Part shown: piece after piece, positions 24,566 to 32,276 of the stretch
Layout of the letters: each line of letters begins with the position of its first letter
Position numbering within the stretch: the stretch's first letter is position 1
Assembly (NCBI GenBank): GCA_963665005.2
Contig: CAXXTQ010000001.1
Coordinates: 744,001-808,000 of the forward strand
DNA: 64,000 nt
From: G963665005 sp963665005
GTDB lineage: Bacteria; Bacillota; Clostridia; Christensenellales; SZUA-584
Direction: 5' to 3'
Notes under the pieces: model-generated
Told to the model about the DNA's origin: nothing
The model's database searches: none
What the model saw: only the letters and a program-made list of their open reading frames with translations
Position numbers and translations under genes: made by a program

Positions 24566-25543
24566 ATGAATTATAGGGAAAAGGAAATTAAGAGAGGCTT
24601 TAATATCCGGCGCATTATAAGTTTTAGGGAATTCGGAATCTTAGGAGCTTTAGTGATTTTGTGCGTTGGGATGCTTATAGCCAGCCCATATTTTCTTACA
24701 ACAAACAATATTTTTAACGTTTTAAGACAGTTTTCGATATATGCCATATTGGCGGTAGGACAGGCTATGGTAATAATTATCGGCGGCCTAGATTTATCAA
24801 TCGGAACTGCTATGGGATTAATGGGTGTATTGACAGCCTTATTCTCAACAACGTTCGGTTTACCCGCATACTTGGTTTTCCCTTTAATATTGATATTCGG
24901 AGGGATTTTCGGATCAATTAATGGGCTGTTGATTACTAAGATTGGTGTTAACGCTTTTATTACAACACTTGGTATGCAGTACATTGCCAGGGCAGTTTCG
25001 CTGTTAATCACGGGAGGTATTCCAATATGGCTCGAGACTAGTCTCGCAAACATCGGAGGGGGCTATGTTGGGCCTGTTCCCGTACCGGTCATTATTATGC
25101 TTATCGTTGCTGTGCTTGGTATTGTTTTTACAACAAAAACTGTTCCCGGCCGAAAAATATATGCTGTCGGCAGCAACCCAAAAGCAGCAAAGCTATCCGG
25201 TATTCGGGCTGACAGAGTAAAAATAATGGCGTTTACGATAATGGGAGTTTTGGCAGGCCTCTCGGGTATTATTCTGACAGGAACTTTGAAAACTGCGGAA
25301 CCTACCGCGGGATTGGGTTATGAAATGCAAGCCATCGCCGCGGTTATTATCGGTGGAACATCTCTTTCGGGCGGAGAAGGGTCTATATTAGGCGTCGTTA
25401 TCGGAGCTGCTCTTATGGGTGTGTTAAGAAACGGATTTGCGTTGCTGAGCCTATCTAGTTATTGGCAGATATTATCTGTTGGGCTTGTTATAATATTAGC
25501 TGTTTCAATAGACAGCCTCAAACAAAAGAAAAAGAATGTTTAG
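24566..25543 (+). CDS. Sugar ABC transporter permease (RbsC/XylH-type)
   Basis: The 325-residue integral membrane protein has about nine hydrophobic spans and the family signatures GGLDLSIGTAMGL (about residues 72-84), NAFITTLGMQ, and GGTSLSGGEGS..GVVIGAAL near the C-terminus. It forms the channel of the importer with the binding protein upstream and the double ATPase 15 bases downstream. The start follows GGTGGAGGC. Length is normal for the family. Confidence 0.9.
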   Translation: MNYREKEIKRGFNIRRIISFREFGILGALVILCVGMLIASPYFLTTNNIFNVLRQFSIYAILAVGQAMVIIIGGLDLSIGTAMGLMGVLTALFSTTFGLPAYLVFPLILIFGGIFGSINGLLITKIGVNAFITTLGMQYIARAVSLLITGGIPIWLETSLANIGGGYVGPVPVPVIIMLIVAVLGIVFTTKTVPGRKIYAVGSNPKAAKLSGIRADRVKIMAFTIMGVLAGLSGIILTGTLKTAEPTAGLGYEMQAIAAVIIGGTSLSGGEGSILGVVIGAALMGVLRNGFALLSLSSYWQILSVGLVIILAVSIDSLKQKKKNV

Positions 25544-25558
25544 GGCAGGGGATACTTT

Positions 25559-27049
25559 ATGAAAAATGTTGTCTTAAAAATAGAAGGTATAATTAAAGAC
25601 TTTCCCGGAGTAAGAGCGCTTAACGATGTTGACTTTGACTTGCGGCAAGGTGAAGTACATGCTTTGGTTGGTGAGAATGGCTCAGGGAAATCAACATTGA
25701 TGAATATTATATCAGGAGTCTTTAAGCAGGATCGCGGCAGAATTTATCTCTATGATAAGCTTACTAATATTAAAGACACTAAAGACGCACAGGACAAAGG
25801 TATTTCCATGATACATCAGGAACTGTCTCTCGCGCCTACATTGAGTGTAATGGAAAATATCTTTATTGGAAGGCAAATTAAGAATAAAGCAGGTTTTATC
25901 AGCACCAAAAAAATGAGTGAAAAGTGTGAAGAGATATTGAAGGAATATCATATTAAAGGTGTAAAATATAATGATATTGTGAAAAAACTCAGTGTGTCGC
26001 AAATGCAATTAATTGAAATTGCAAAAGCTATTTATTTAAACAACAAGATTATTATCATGGACGAACCGACTTCAGCGTTAACAAAAGGAGAAACCAAGAC
26101 GCTTTTTAAGCATATTGATGTTTTGAAGAAAAACGGGTGTTCTGTTATTTTTATATCGCACCGCCTGGATGAGGTTAAACAAATTGCTGACCGGATCACT
26201 ATTCTGCGTGACGGCAACCTTATTGTTACAAAGGATATCAAAAAAATTGATGTAAAAGAAATAATTTCTCATATGGTTGGAAGAGAATTTAAAAGCACTT
26301 CGAAAAGAATTGACCGTTCTCAAGAGAAAAAAGTTCTCGAGGTTAAAAAATTAAGTAACAAAAAAATTCATGATATCAGTTTCTTTTTAAAACAAGGAGA
26401 GGTTTTGGGAATAACAGGGCTTGTCGGTGCAGGCAGAACAGAATTATTACAGACAATTTTCGGTGACATGAAATATAATTCGGGCGAAATATATCTGTAT
26501 GGTGAAAAAGTAAAGATAAACGCTGTTGACACGGCGATTGAAATGGGTATTGGATTAATTCCGGAGGGTAGAAAAACGCAAGGGCTCTTTCCCGGACTAA
26601 GCGTTCAGGAGAACATATCTATTGTCAAAAGAAACGATCTTAACAAATTCGGATTTATTGACTATAAAAAGGTCGATGAAATTACTCAGGATATAAAAGA
26701 TAAACTAAGAATAAAAACGCCGTCAATGCAAAACAAAATCAATAATCTTTCGGGCGGTAATCAGCAAAAAGCAATCATCGGAAGATGGCTTATTAATAAT
26801 CCGAAGATTCTCTTTTTAGATGAACCAACACATGGCATTGATGTCGGAGCAAAAGCGGAGATATATGAAATTATTGATCAACTATCAAAGCAAGGAGTCA
26901 GTATTGTATTAGTTTCATCAGAACTCCCCGAGATATTGGCTTTATGTGATAGGATTATAATCATGCATCAGGGCAGAATTAACGCAGAGCTTATCAATTC
27001 GGGGATAACGCAAGAGCAAATAATGACTTATGCAACAAATCAAGTTTAA
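25559..27049 (+). CDS. Sugar ABC transporter ATP-binding protein, two ATPase domains
   Basis: The 496-residue protein is the RbsA/XylG type with fused ATPase domains. The first has Walker A GENGSGKST, signature LSVSQMQ and Walker B IIIMDEPTSAL. The second has the degenerate Walker A GLVGAGRTEL usual in this family, signature LSGGNQQK and Walker B ILFLDEPTHGIDVGAK. It energises import through the permease just upstream (15-base gap). The ribosome site is GGCAGGGGA. No truncation is seen. Confidence 0.92.
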   Translation: MKNVVLKIEGIIKDFPGVRALNDVDFDLRQGEVHALVGENGSGKSTLMNIISGVFKQDRGRIYLYDKLTNIKDTKDAQDKGISMIHQELSLAPTLSVMENIFIGRQIKNKAGFISTKKMSEKCEEILKEYHIKGVKYNDIVKKLSVSQMQLIEIAKAIYLNNKIIIMDEPTSALTKGETKTLFKHIDVLKKNGCSVIFISHRLDEVKQIADRITILRDGNLIVTKDIKKIDVKEIISHMVGREFKSTSKRIDRSQEKKVLEVKKLSNKKIHDISFFLKQGEVLGITGLVGAGRTELLQTIFGDMKYNSGEIYLYGEKVKINAVDTAIEMGIGLIPEGRKTQGLFPGLSVQENISIVKRNDLNKFGFIDYKKVDEITQDIKDKLRIKTPSMQNKINNLSGGNQQKAIIGRWLINNPKILFLDEPTHGIDVGAKAEIYEIIDQLSKQGVSIVLVSSELPEILALCDRIIIMHQGRINAELINSGITQEQIMTYATNQV

Positions 27050-27066
27050 CATTATATGGAGGGCTT

Positions 27067-27699
27067 ATGATAAATATACTATGTTATGGTGATTCAAATA
27101 CGTTTGGATGGGATGCAAAAAAAAGTACGCGTTTCAATAAAGAACACAGATGGCCGGGGGCTGTTCAAAGCATACTCGGAGGAAACTTCAATATCATTGA
27201 AGAAGGTCTGCCGGGAAGGACGACCGTTTGGTACGATCCTATAATGGATCTTATGAGCGGAGCCGATTACCTGTATCCATGCCTTTGTTCGCATCAGCCT
27301 TTGGATATGGTCATTTTTATGATCGGCACAAATGATTTAAAACAAATGTTTTCTGTAACCCCTTTCGATGTATTCTGGGGGATGGAAAGAGTACTGAACA
27401 TTGCAAACAATTTTAAATCTGAATTTAATATAAAACCGCCAAAGATTTTTTTAATATCTCCGCCGCATATTTGTGAGCCGAAGGATAAGTTTGCACAAAT
27501 GTTCATGGGCGCTGAGGGAAAATCACTGCAAATAAGCAAGTATTATTATGAGCTGTCAATAAAGTTCGACACGTTGTTTCTTGATGCGGCGAAATATGTT
27601 AAGCCAAGCGAGATTGACGGTATACATATTGATGCAGACAATCAAATAATACTTGGCGAACAAATTGCAGACAAAATAAACGAATATTATAAAAAATAA
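27067..27699 (+). CDS. SGNH/GDSL acyl esterase or acyltransferase (MsAcT-like)
   Basis: The 210-residue protein carries the SGNH blocks: GDSNTFGW (Ser 10), the Gly in EEGLPGRTT, GTNDLK (Asn) and the Asp-His pair in DGIHIDADN. The order and spacing, including RTT and FLISPP, resemble the small arylesterase/acyltransferase group represented by Mycobacterium smegmatis MsAcT. No signal peptide is present, so it acts in the cytoplasm. Between a sugar importer and xylose isomerase, removal of acetyl groups from imported acetylated pentosides is plausible; that substrate is inferred. The start has TGGAGGGC upstream. Confidence 0.82.
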   Translation: MINILCYGDSNTFGWDAKKSTRFNKEHRWPGAVQSILGGNFNIIEEGLPGRTTVWYDPIMDLMSGADYLYPCLCSHQPLDMVIFMIGTNDLKQMFSVTPFDVFWGMERVLNIANNFKSEFNIKPPKIFLISPPHICEPKDKFAQMFMGAEGKSLQISKYYYELSIKFDTLFLDAAKYVKPSEIDGIHIDADNQIILGEQIADKINEYYKK

Positions 27700-27721
27700 A
27701 TTGTATTAAAGGAGCGCCAAC

Positions 27722-29041
27722 ATGAAAGAGTATTTTAAAAATATAAAGAATATAAAATATTCAGAGGATAAGCTTAAAGAGGGCTTGTTTTTTAGGCAGT
27801 ACAAAGCGGAAGAGCTGGTCGGCGGAAAGTCTATGAAGGATCATCTTAAATTCGCTATGGCATATTGGCATACAATGTGCGGAGAAGGAATAGACATGTT
27901 TGGGGCGGGAGCGGCTAAGCGTACTTGGAACAGCGCGTCTAGCCCTATGGATATGGCGAAAGAAAAAGCATATGCCGCGTTCGAGCTTATGCAAAAACTT
28001 GGCATCGAATATTTCTGTTTTCACGACCGTGATATCGCGCCGGAAGGACAGACGCTCAAAGAAACTAATAACAACCTTGACAAGATTGTTTCTGTAATCA
28101 AAAAGCTGATGGGAGAGACGGGCATTAAGCTGCTCTGGGGAACAGCGAATCTTTTTGGGCATCCGAGATACATGCACGGCGCGGCCACGAGCTGCAATGC
28201 GGATGTGTTTGCATATGGCGCGGCACAAGTCAAAAAGGCGATGGAGATAACAAAGGAACTCGGCGGAGAGAATTACGTTTTTTGGGGAGGCAGAGAAGGA
28301 TACGAAACGCTGCTTAATACGGATATGAAGCTAGAGCTTGATAATATGGCTCGATTTATGCATATGGCGGTGGACTATGCGAAAGAAATTGGTTTTGACG
28401 GTCAGTTTCTGATTGAACCAAAACCAAAAGAGCCGACAAAGCACCAGTACGATTTCGATGTCGCGTCTGGAATCGCGTTTTTGAAAACATATGAACTTGA
28501 TAAATATTTTAAATTCAATGTTGAAGCAAACCATGCTACGCTGGCAGGCCATACATTCCAGCACGAATTAATGGCGGCGAGAACCAATGGAATGCTGGGG
28601 TCGATTGACGCTAATCAGGGGGATATGCTGCTTGGTTGGGATACGGATCAATTTCCAACAGACTTGTACAACACAACACTCTGTATGTACGAGGTATTGA
28701 AAATGGGCGGTTTTGAGAAGGGCGGACTAAACTTTGATGCAAAAGTCAGGAGACCGTCATTTACGCCGGAAGATTTGTGTTATTCACATGTTGCAGGAAT
28801 GGATGCTTTTGCCGCTGGCCTCAAAGCAGCAAGCAAAATGATTGATGATTGTTTTTACGAGAGATTCATTCAGAATAGATATGACAGCTACAACGATGGT
28901 ATCGGCAAACAGATTATAAGCGGAGCGGTTGATTTTACATCTTTGGAGAAATACGCGCTGGAAATATGCGAAATTGAAAATGCTTCGGGCATGCAGGAAT
29001 ATCTGGAAACGATATTAAATGAGTATATATTAAGTGTTTAA
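27722..29041 (+). CDS. xylA: Xylose isomerase
   Basis: This 439-residue enzyme interconverts D-xylose and D-xylulose. Family signatures are complete: FCFHDRDIAPEG (active-site His and Asp), LWGTANLFGHPRYMHGA, VFWGGREGYE, LIEPKPKEPTKHQYD and NVEANHATLAGH, with metal ligands in SIDANQGD and WDTDQFP. The length is that of class II enzymes of Firmicutes. The start follows AAAGGAGCG. It is the last gene of the operon begun by the LacI regulator. No xylulokinase gene follows, so the kinase must be encoded elsewhere. Confidence 0.95.
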   Translation: MKEYFKNIKNIKYSEDKLKEGLFFRQYKAEELVGGKSMKDHLKFAMAYWHTMCGEGIDMFGAGAAKRTWNSASSPMDMAKEKAYAAFELMQKLGIEYFCFHDRDIAPEGQTLKETNNNLDKIVSVIKKLMGETGIKLLWGTANLFGHPRYMHGAATSCNADVFAYGAAQVKKAMEITKELGGENYVFWGGREGYETLLNTDMKLELDNMARFMHMAVDYAKEIGFDGQFLIEPKPKEPTKHQYDFDVASGIAFLKTYELDKYFKFNVEANHATLAGHTFQHELMAARTNGMLGSIDANQGDMLLGWDTDQFPTDLYNTTLCMYEVLKMGGFEKGGLNFDAKVRRPSFTPEDLCYSHVAGMDAFAAGLKAASKMIDDCFYERFIQNRYDSYNDGIGKQIISGAVDFTSLEKYALEICEIENASGMQEYLETILNEYILSV

Positions 29042-29088
29042 GGAGAATCAATAAAACATCTGAAAATTGTGTTTTAAAGAAATTAATA

Positions 29089-29643
29089 TTATATCAGATT
29101 ATTAGACAGGCAAACCGTCACCCCAAACCCATCCAGAAAATAGAAACGGTTCATATTTGGGTTCCTTTGCTCCACCATAGCATCCTTATACGAACCATTT
29201 GGGGTCAGAGGAACAGAAGATTGACTGTCTTGTACGTTGTACAGGATGGTCATTTTATCTTCAAAAAGGTAGATTGTGCGCTCGAAAGTGTTTATCAATG
29301 AATAGCGATGCTTAATATCGTTGACGTCTCCATTTTTAAATTTGTTTAAAAAGAACGTTACTTGGCTGACAGTGAGAACAGGGTATTTAAATCTTTCTTG
29401 AGCCAACTGCTTTCCAAGGCCCTTTTTTTTAAGCTGCTTTTGCTGTATACGTTTGGTGATGATTTCAATAATTTTGCCTTTTTCGAGAGCTCGTATCAAG
29501 TTTTGAGTTTCTGATTCGTTATCCTTTATAAGCTTTTTTAATCTCTTTATAACTGGTATGTTGCTTTCGTTTTTGTATAAAGCAACAATTTCTTTTGTAA
29601 TTTCGTTAATCGTTTTGGTATTGATCAGCCTTTTTATTTCAGA
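29089..29643 (-). pseudogene. C-terminal remnant of a large serine recombinase
   Basis: An open frame bounded upstream by TAA at 29644 encodes only the C-terminal part of a clostridial serine recombinase. It has a coiled coil (TKEIVALYKNE ... KKLIKDNESETQNLIRALEKG), then VSQVTFFLNKFKNGDVND, LINTFERTIYLFEDKMTILYN and a tail with VEQRNPNMNRFYFLDGFGVTV. Catalytic, recombinase and zinc-ribbon domains are missing and no ribosome site or start is present. It marks a past insertion between the xylose operon and the signalling genes. A related tail occurs at 35344-35421. Confidence 0.75.
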
Positions 29644-29839
29644 TTACAACCAAATCTTCCAACATCTCTTTATGTATGTTCTTTTTCTCACAATAATAAT
29701 CTGCTGTTTTTTTGCACAAGCCTTTCAGTTGCGCTATTTTTGGCTTTATTGTATAATTATAGACAATTCTTAAGTTTGTTTTGGAAAACCATAGAGAATT
29801 TCAACCAAAGAGCAAAATTTTGCATTGGGGATGAAATAA

Positions 29840-31147
29840 ATGGTTACTAGAAAGTTTGTAATTGTAAGCGCTTTACTCATTTCATTCATATTTTCGACTG
29901 CATGTAGTTGTTGTAACAACAATATGGTAACTAATGAATATATCGATATAGCAAAAAGTGAATTAACTTTCCGAATAACATGGAAGGATTATTCGGGGCG
30001 CGGAGAGGCAATTCAAAAAATAGTCGATACCTATAATGAAGATTTCAACGATGGGTGTGCCATTTCTATGGTAAATGGCAATGAGGACCTTGCCTCAATT
30101 GAAAGTCTCATTGAAAGCAATGCCCAAATAATTTATCTGTTACCTTACAGATTTGTGAAATACTTTGGCGATAAAGGTGTTTTGGCAGATTTGACAACGG
30201 AATTTGAAGATTCAGAAAAACTATTCTATCCAGAAGTATGGAAATTAGGAACGGCAAACGGAAAAACCTATGGCATACCATGGCTAGGACATTCTATTTG
30301 TCTGCTGTATAATAAAAGCCTTTTAAACAAAGCAGGGGTAGAAGCTGATTGTATTAATAGTATGGAATCATTTTTGGACGCTATAAAAACCGTGGAAGAA
30401 AAAACAGATGCTAAAGGAATTGGGTTAGTTGGAGCGGCTAGTAATGATGTCTCATGGATGGTAAATCAGTTTATTTACGGATTTGGTTCCAGTCTCGTTA
30501 ATGATGATGGGACAAAGGTTGTAATAAACAACGAAAAATCAAAAGAGGCTTTGTTGTTTTATAAAAACGCACTTGGAAAACATGCTCAGTCAACATGGGT
30601 TAATGATACTGGTAATGAGGTGATGACATACTTTAGAAATCAAGAGGTTGCATTTGAACTCCAGGGGATATGGGGCGTCACGGATATATTAAAGAACGGT
30701 GCCCCGTTTGAAGTGGGGGTTATTGCGCTAAATGATATCGGGTTATGTGCTGAAGTAGGCCCTATGATGCTGTCAATACCGGCAAGCATGAATGAGGAAA
30801 TAAAATCGGAAGCGATTAAATTTATTTATTATGCGATATCAAAAGAAGTTCAGGAAAAAATTATGTATGGTGAATACAGTCCGGAGCGCGATGCCTATTA
30901 TCCGTTTCGGACTCCGATCCGGATTGACATGGCAGATAGCCAGATATTTCAGAGTTACCCTGAATATCTGACATTTATCGAAGGATTTGAAAAACCGAGC
31001 ATAGATGTGCCTGTGCCTGCTTGGCAGACTATTAAGGACGATTTTTACGAGGCTGGTTTGCATAAGGTGATGAACGGTCAAATATCAATTGATGAATTCC
31101 TAAAGATGGTAGAAACACAAGGCAATGAAATAATAAATGCGCAATAA
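29840..31147 (+). CDS. Orphan sugar-type ABC substrate-binding lipoprotein
   Basis: The 435-residue protein is a family 1 (MalE-like) extracellular binding protein. It has a signal peptide with lipobox STAC, then LTFRITWKDYSGRGEAIQK, YGIPWLGHSICLLYNKSLL and a C-terminal lobe with WQTIKDDFYEAG. No permease or ATPase gene is nearby; the next two genes are a REC-HD-GYP protein and a hybrid sensor kinase, 42 bases and onward downstream. It may therefore present a ligand to the sensor rather than to a transporter, or serve a transporter encoded elsewhere. The start has TTGGGGATG upstream. Confidence 0.85.
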   Translation: MVTRKFVIVSALLISFIFSTACSCCNNNMVTNEYIDIAKSELTFRITWKDYSGRGEAIQKIVDTYNEDFNDGCAISMVNGNEDLASIESLIESNAQIIYLLPYRFVKYFGDKGVLADLTTEFEDSEKLFYPEVWKLGTANGKTYGIPWLGHSICLLYNKSLLNKAGVEADCINSMESFLDAIKTVEEKTDAKGIGLVGAASNDVSWMVNQFIYGFGSSLVNDDGTKVVINNEKSKEALLFYKNALGKHAQSTWVNDTGNEVMTYFRNQEVAFELQGIWGVTDILKNGAPFEVGVIALNDIGLCAEVGPMMLSIPASMNEEIKSEAIKFIYYAISKEVQEKIMYGEYSPERDAYYPFRTPIRIDMADSQIFQSYPEYLTFIEGFEKPSIDVPVPAWQTIKDDFYEAGLHKVMNGQISIDEFLKMVETQGNEIINAQ

Positions 31148-31189
31148 TATCACTACTTTTTAGAAAAATGCTGTGGGGGTTGAACAGGA

Positions 31190-32272
31190 ATGAAAATATT
31201 AATTGTTGACGATTCAAAAACAGACGTTTTGTTGATAAGCCATATGTTAGAGGACTATGATGTTTTAGTTGCATATGACGGGAAAGAAGCGATGGAACTT
31301 ATTAAAAAAGAGCCAGATATTAGCATTATGGTTCTTGACTTAGATATGCCCCGTATGAATGGGTTTGAAGTTCTTGAGATAATTGGAGCGCATCCGGAAT
31401 ACAAAAAAATCGCTACACTGATATTGACGAATTATGATGAAATAGACAATGAAATAAGAGGGCTGAGTCTCGGCGCAGTGGACTATATTCGCAAACCCCT
31501 GAACCTGAGATCTATAAGAAAAAGAATTGAAGTTCACAGCAATTTGACGAGTATACGAAAGTCCTTGGAGCACCAAAACTTTGAGTTGGAAAAAACAGTA
31601 CAGGAAAGAACAATAGAATGCAACCTGACTCGAGATGTTACCATTCATGCGATGGTAGGCCTTTTAGAAGTCAGAAATATCGAATCGAGCAATCATACAA
31701 AAAGAACACAGTGGATGATGAAGGCGCTATGCGAGCATTTGCGTGCCAAAGAACCGTACCGCAACATACTGACCGAGAATTACATAAATGAGCTGTTTAA
31801 TACCGCACCATTGCACGATATCGGCAAGGTAGGGATACCGGACAGCATTTTATTAAAACCGGGCAAACTGACATTCGAAGAATTTGAAACCATGAAGAAA
31901 CATACCACATTCGGCGTTGATGCACTAAAATACGGGGGACATGAAAACAGCAATCTTTCTTTTATTCACACTGCTTCGGAAATTATTGGGACGCATCACG
32001 AGAAATTTGACGGCTCGGGTTATCCAAAGGGCCTTGCAGGTAAAGAAATACCTTTATCTGGCCGCTTGATGGCTATCATTGACGTTTACGATGCGCTGGT
32101 AAACGTGCGCGTATATAAACCCGCGTATTCGCACGAAGCAGCCCTTGATATTATTGCCAATGAAAGAAACAAACACTTTGATGCAGAGATTATTGACGCA
32201 TTTTTAGATATTGAAAAAGATATAAAACATATTACCGAAAGATTTAATTTAAATACATTGCCAAAGGAGTAA
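31190..32272 (+). CDS. Response regulator with HD-GYP output
   Basis: The 360-residue protein has a receiver domain (1-120; acidic pair in IVDDSKTD, acceptor Asp in MVLDLDMPRMNG, Thr and Lys in LTNYD and IRKPL), a coiled linker, and an HD-GYP domain (about 155-345) with HDIGKVGIPD and HHEKFDGSGYPKG. It should hydrolyse c-di-GMP when phosphorylated. The hybrid kinase begins 4 bases after its stop, so the two are almost certainly partners. The start has GGGGGTTG upstream. All catalytic motifs look intact. Confidence 0.92.
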   Translation: MKILIVDDSKTDVLLISHMLEDYDVLVAYDGKEAMELIKKEPDISIMVLDLDMPRMNGFEVLEIIGAHPEYKKIATLILTNYDEIDNEIRGLSLGAVDYIRKPLNLRSIRKRIEVHSNLTSIRKSLEHQNFELEKTVQERTIECNLTRDVTIHAMVGLLEVRNIESSNHTKRTQWMMKALCEHLRAKEPYRNILTENYINELFNTAPLHDIGKVGIPDSILLKPGKLTFEEFETMKKHTTFGVDALKYGGHENSNLSFIHTASEIIGTHHEKFDGSGYPKGLAGKEIPLSGRLMAIIDVYDALVNVRVYKPAYSHEAALDIIANERNKHFDAEIIDAFLDIEKDIKHITERFNLNTLPKE

Positions 32273-32276
32273 AACT

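Noticed and set aside
29558..29773. 71-residue hydrophobic plus-strand frame
   Set aside because: It overlaps the antisense of the serine-recombinase remnant and has no ribosome site; the remnant explains the sequence better.
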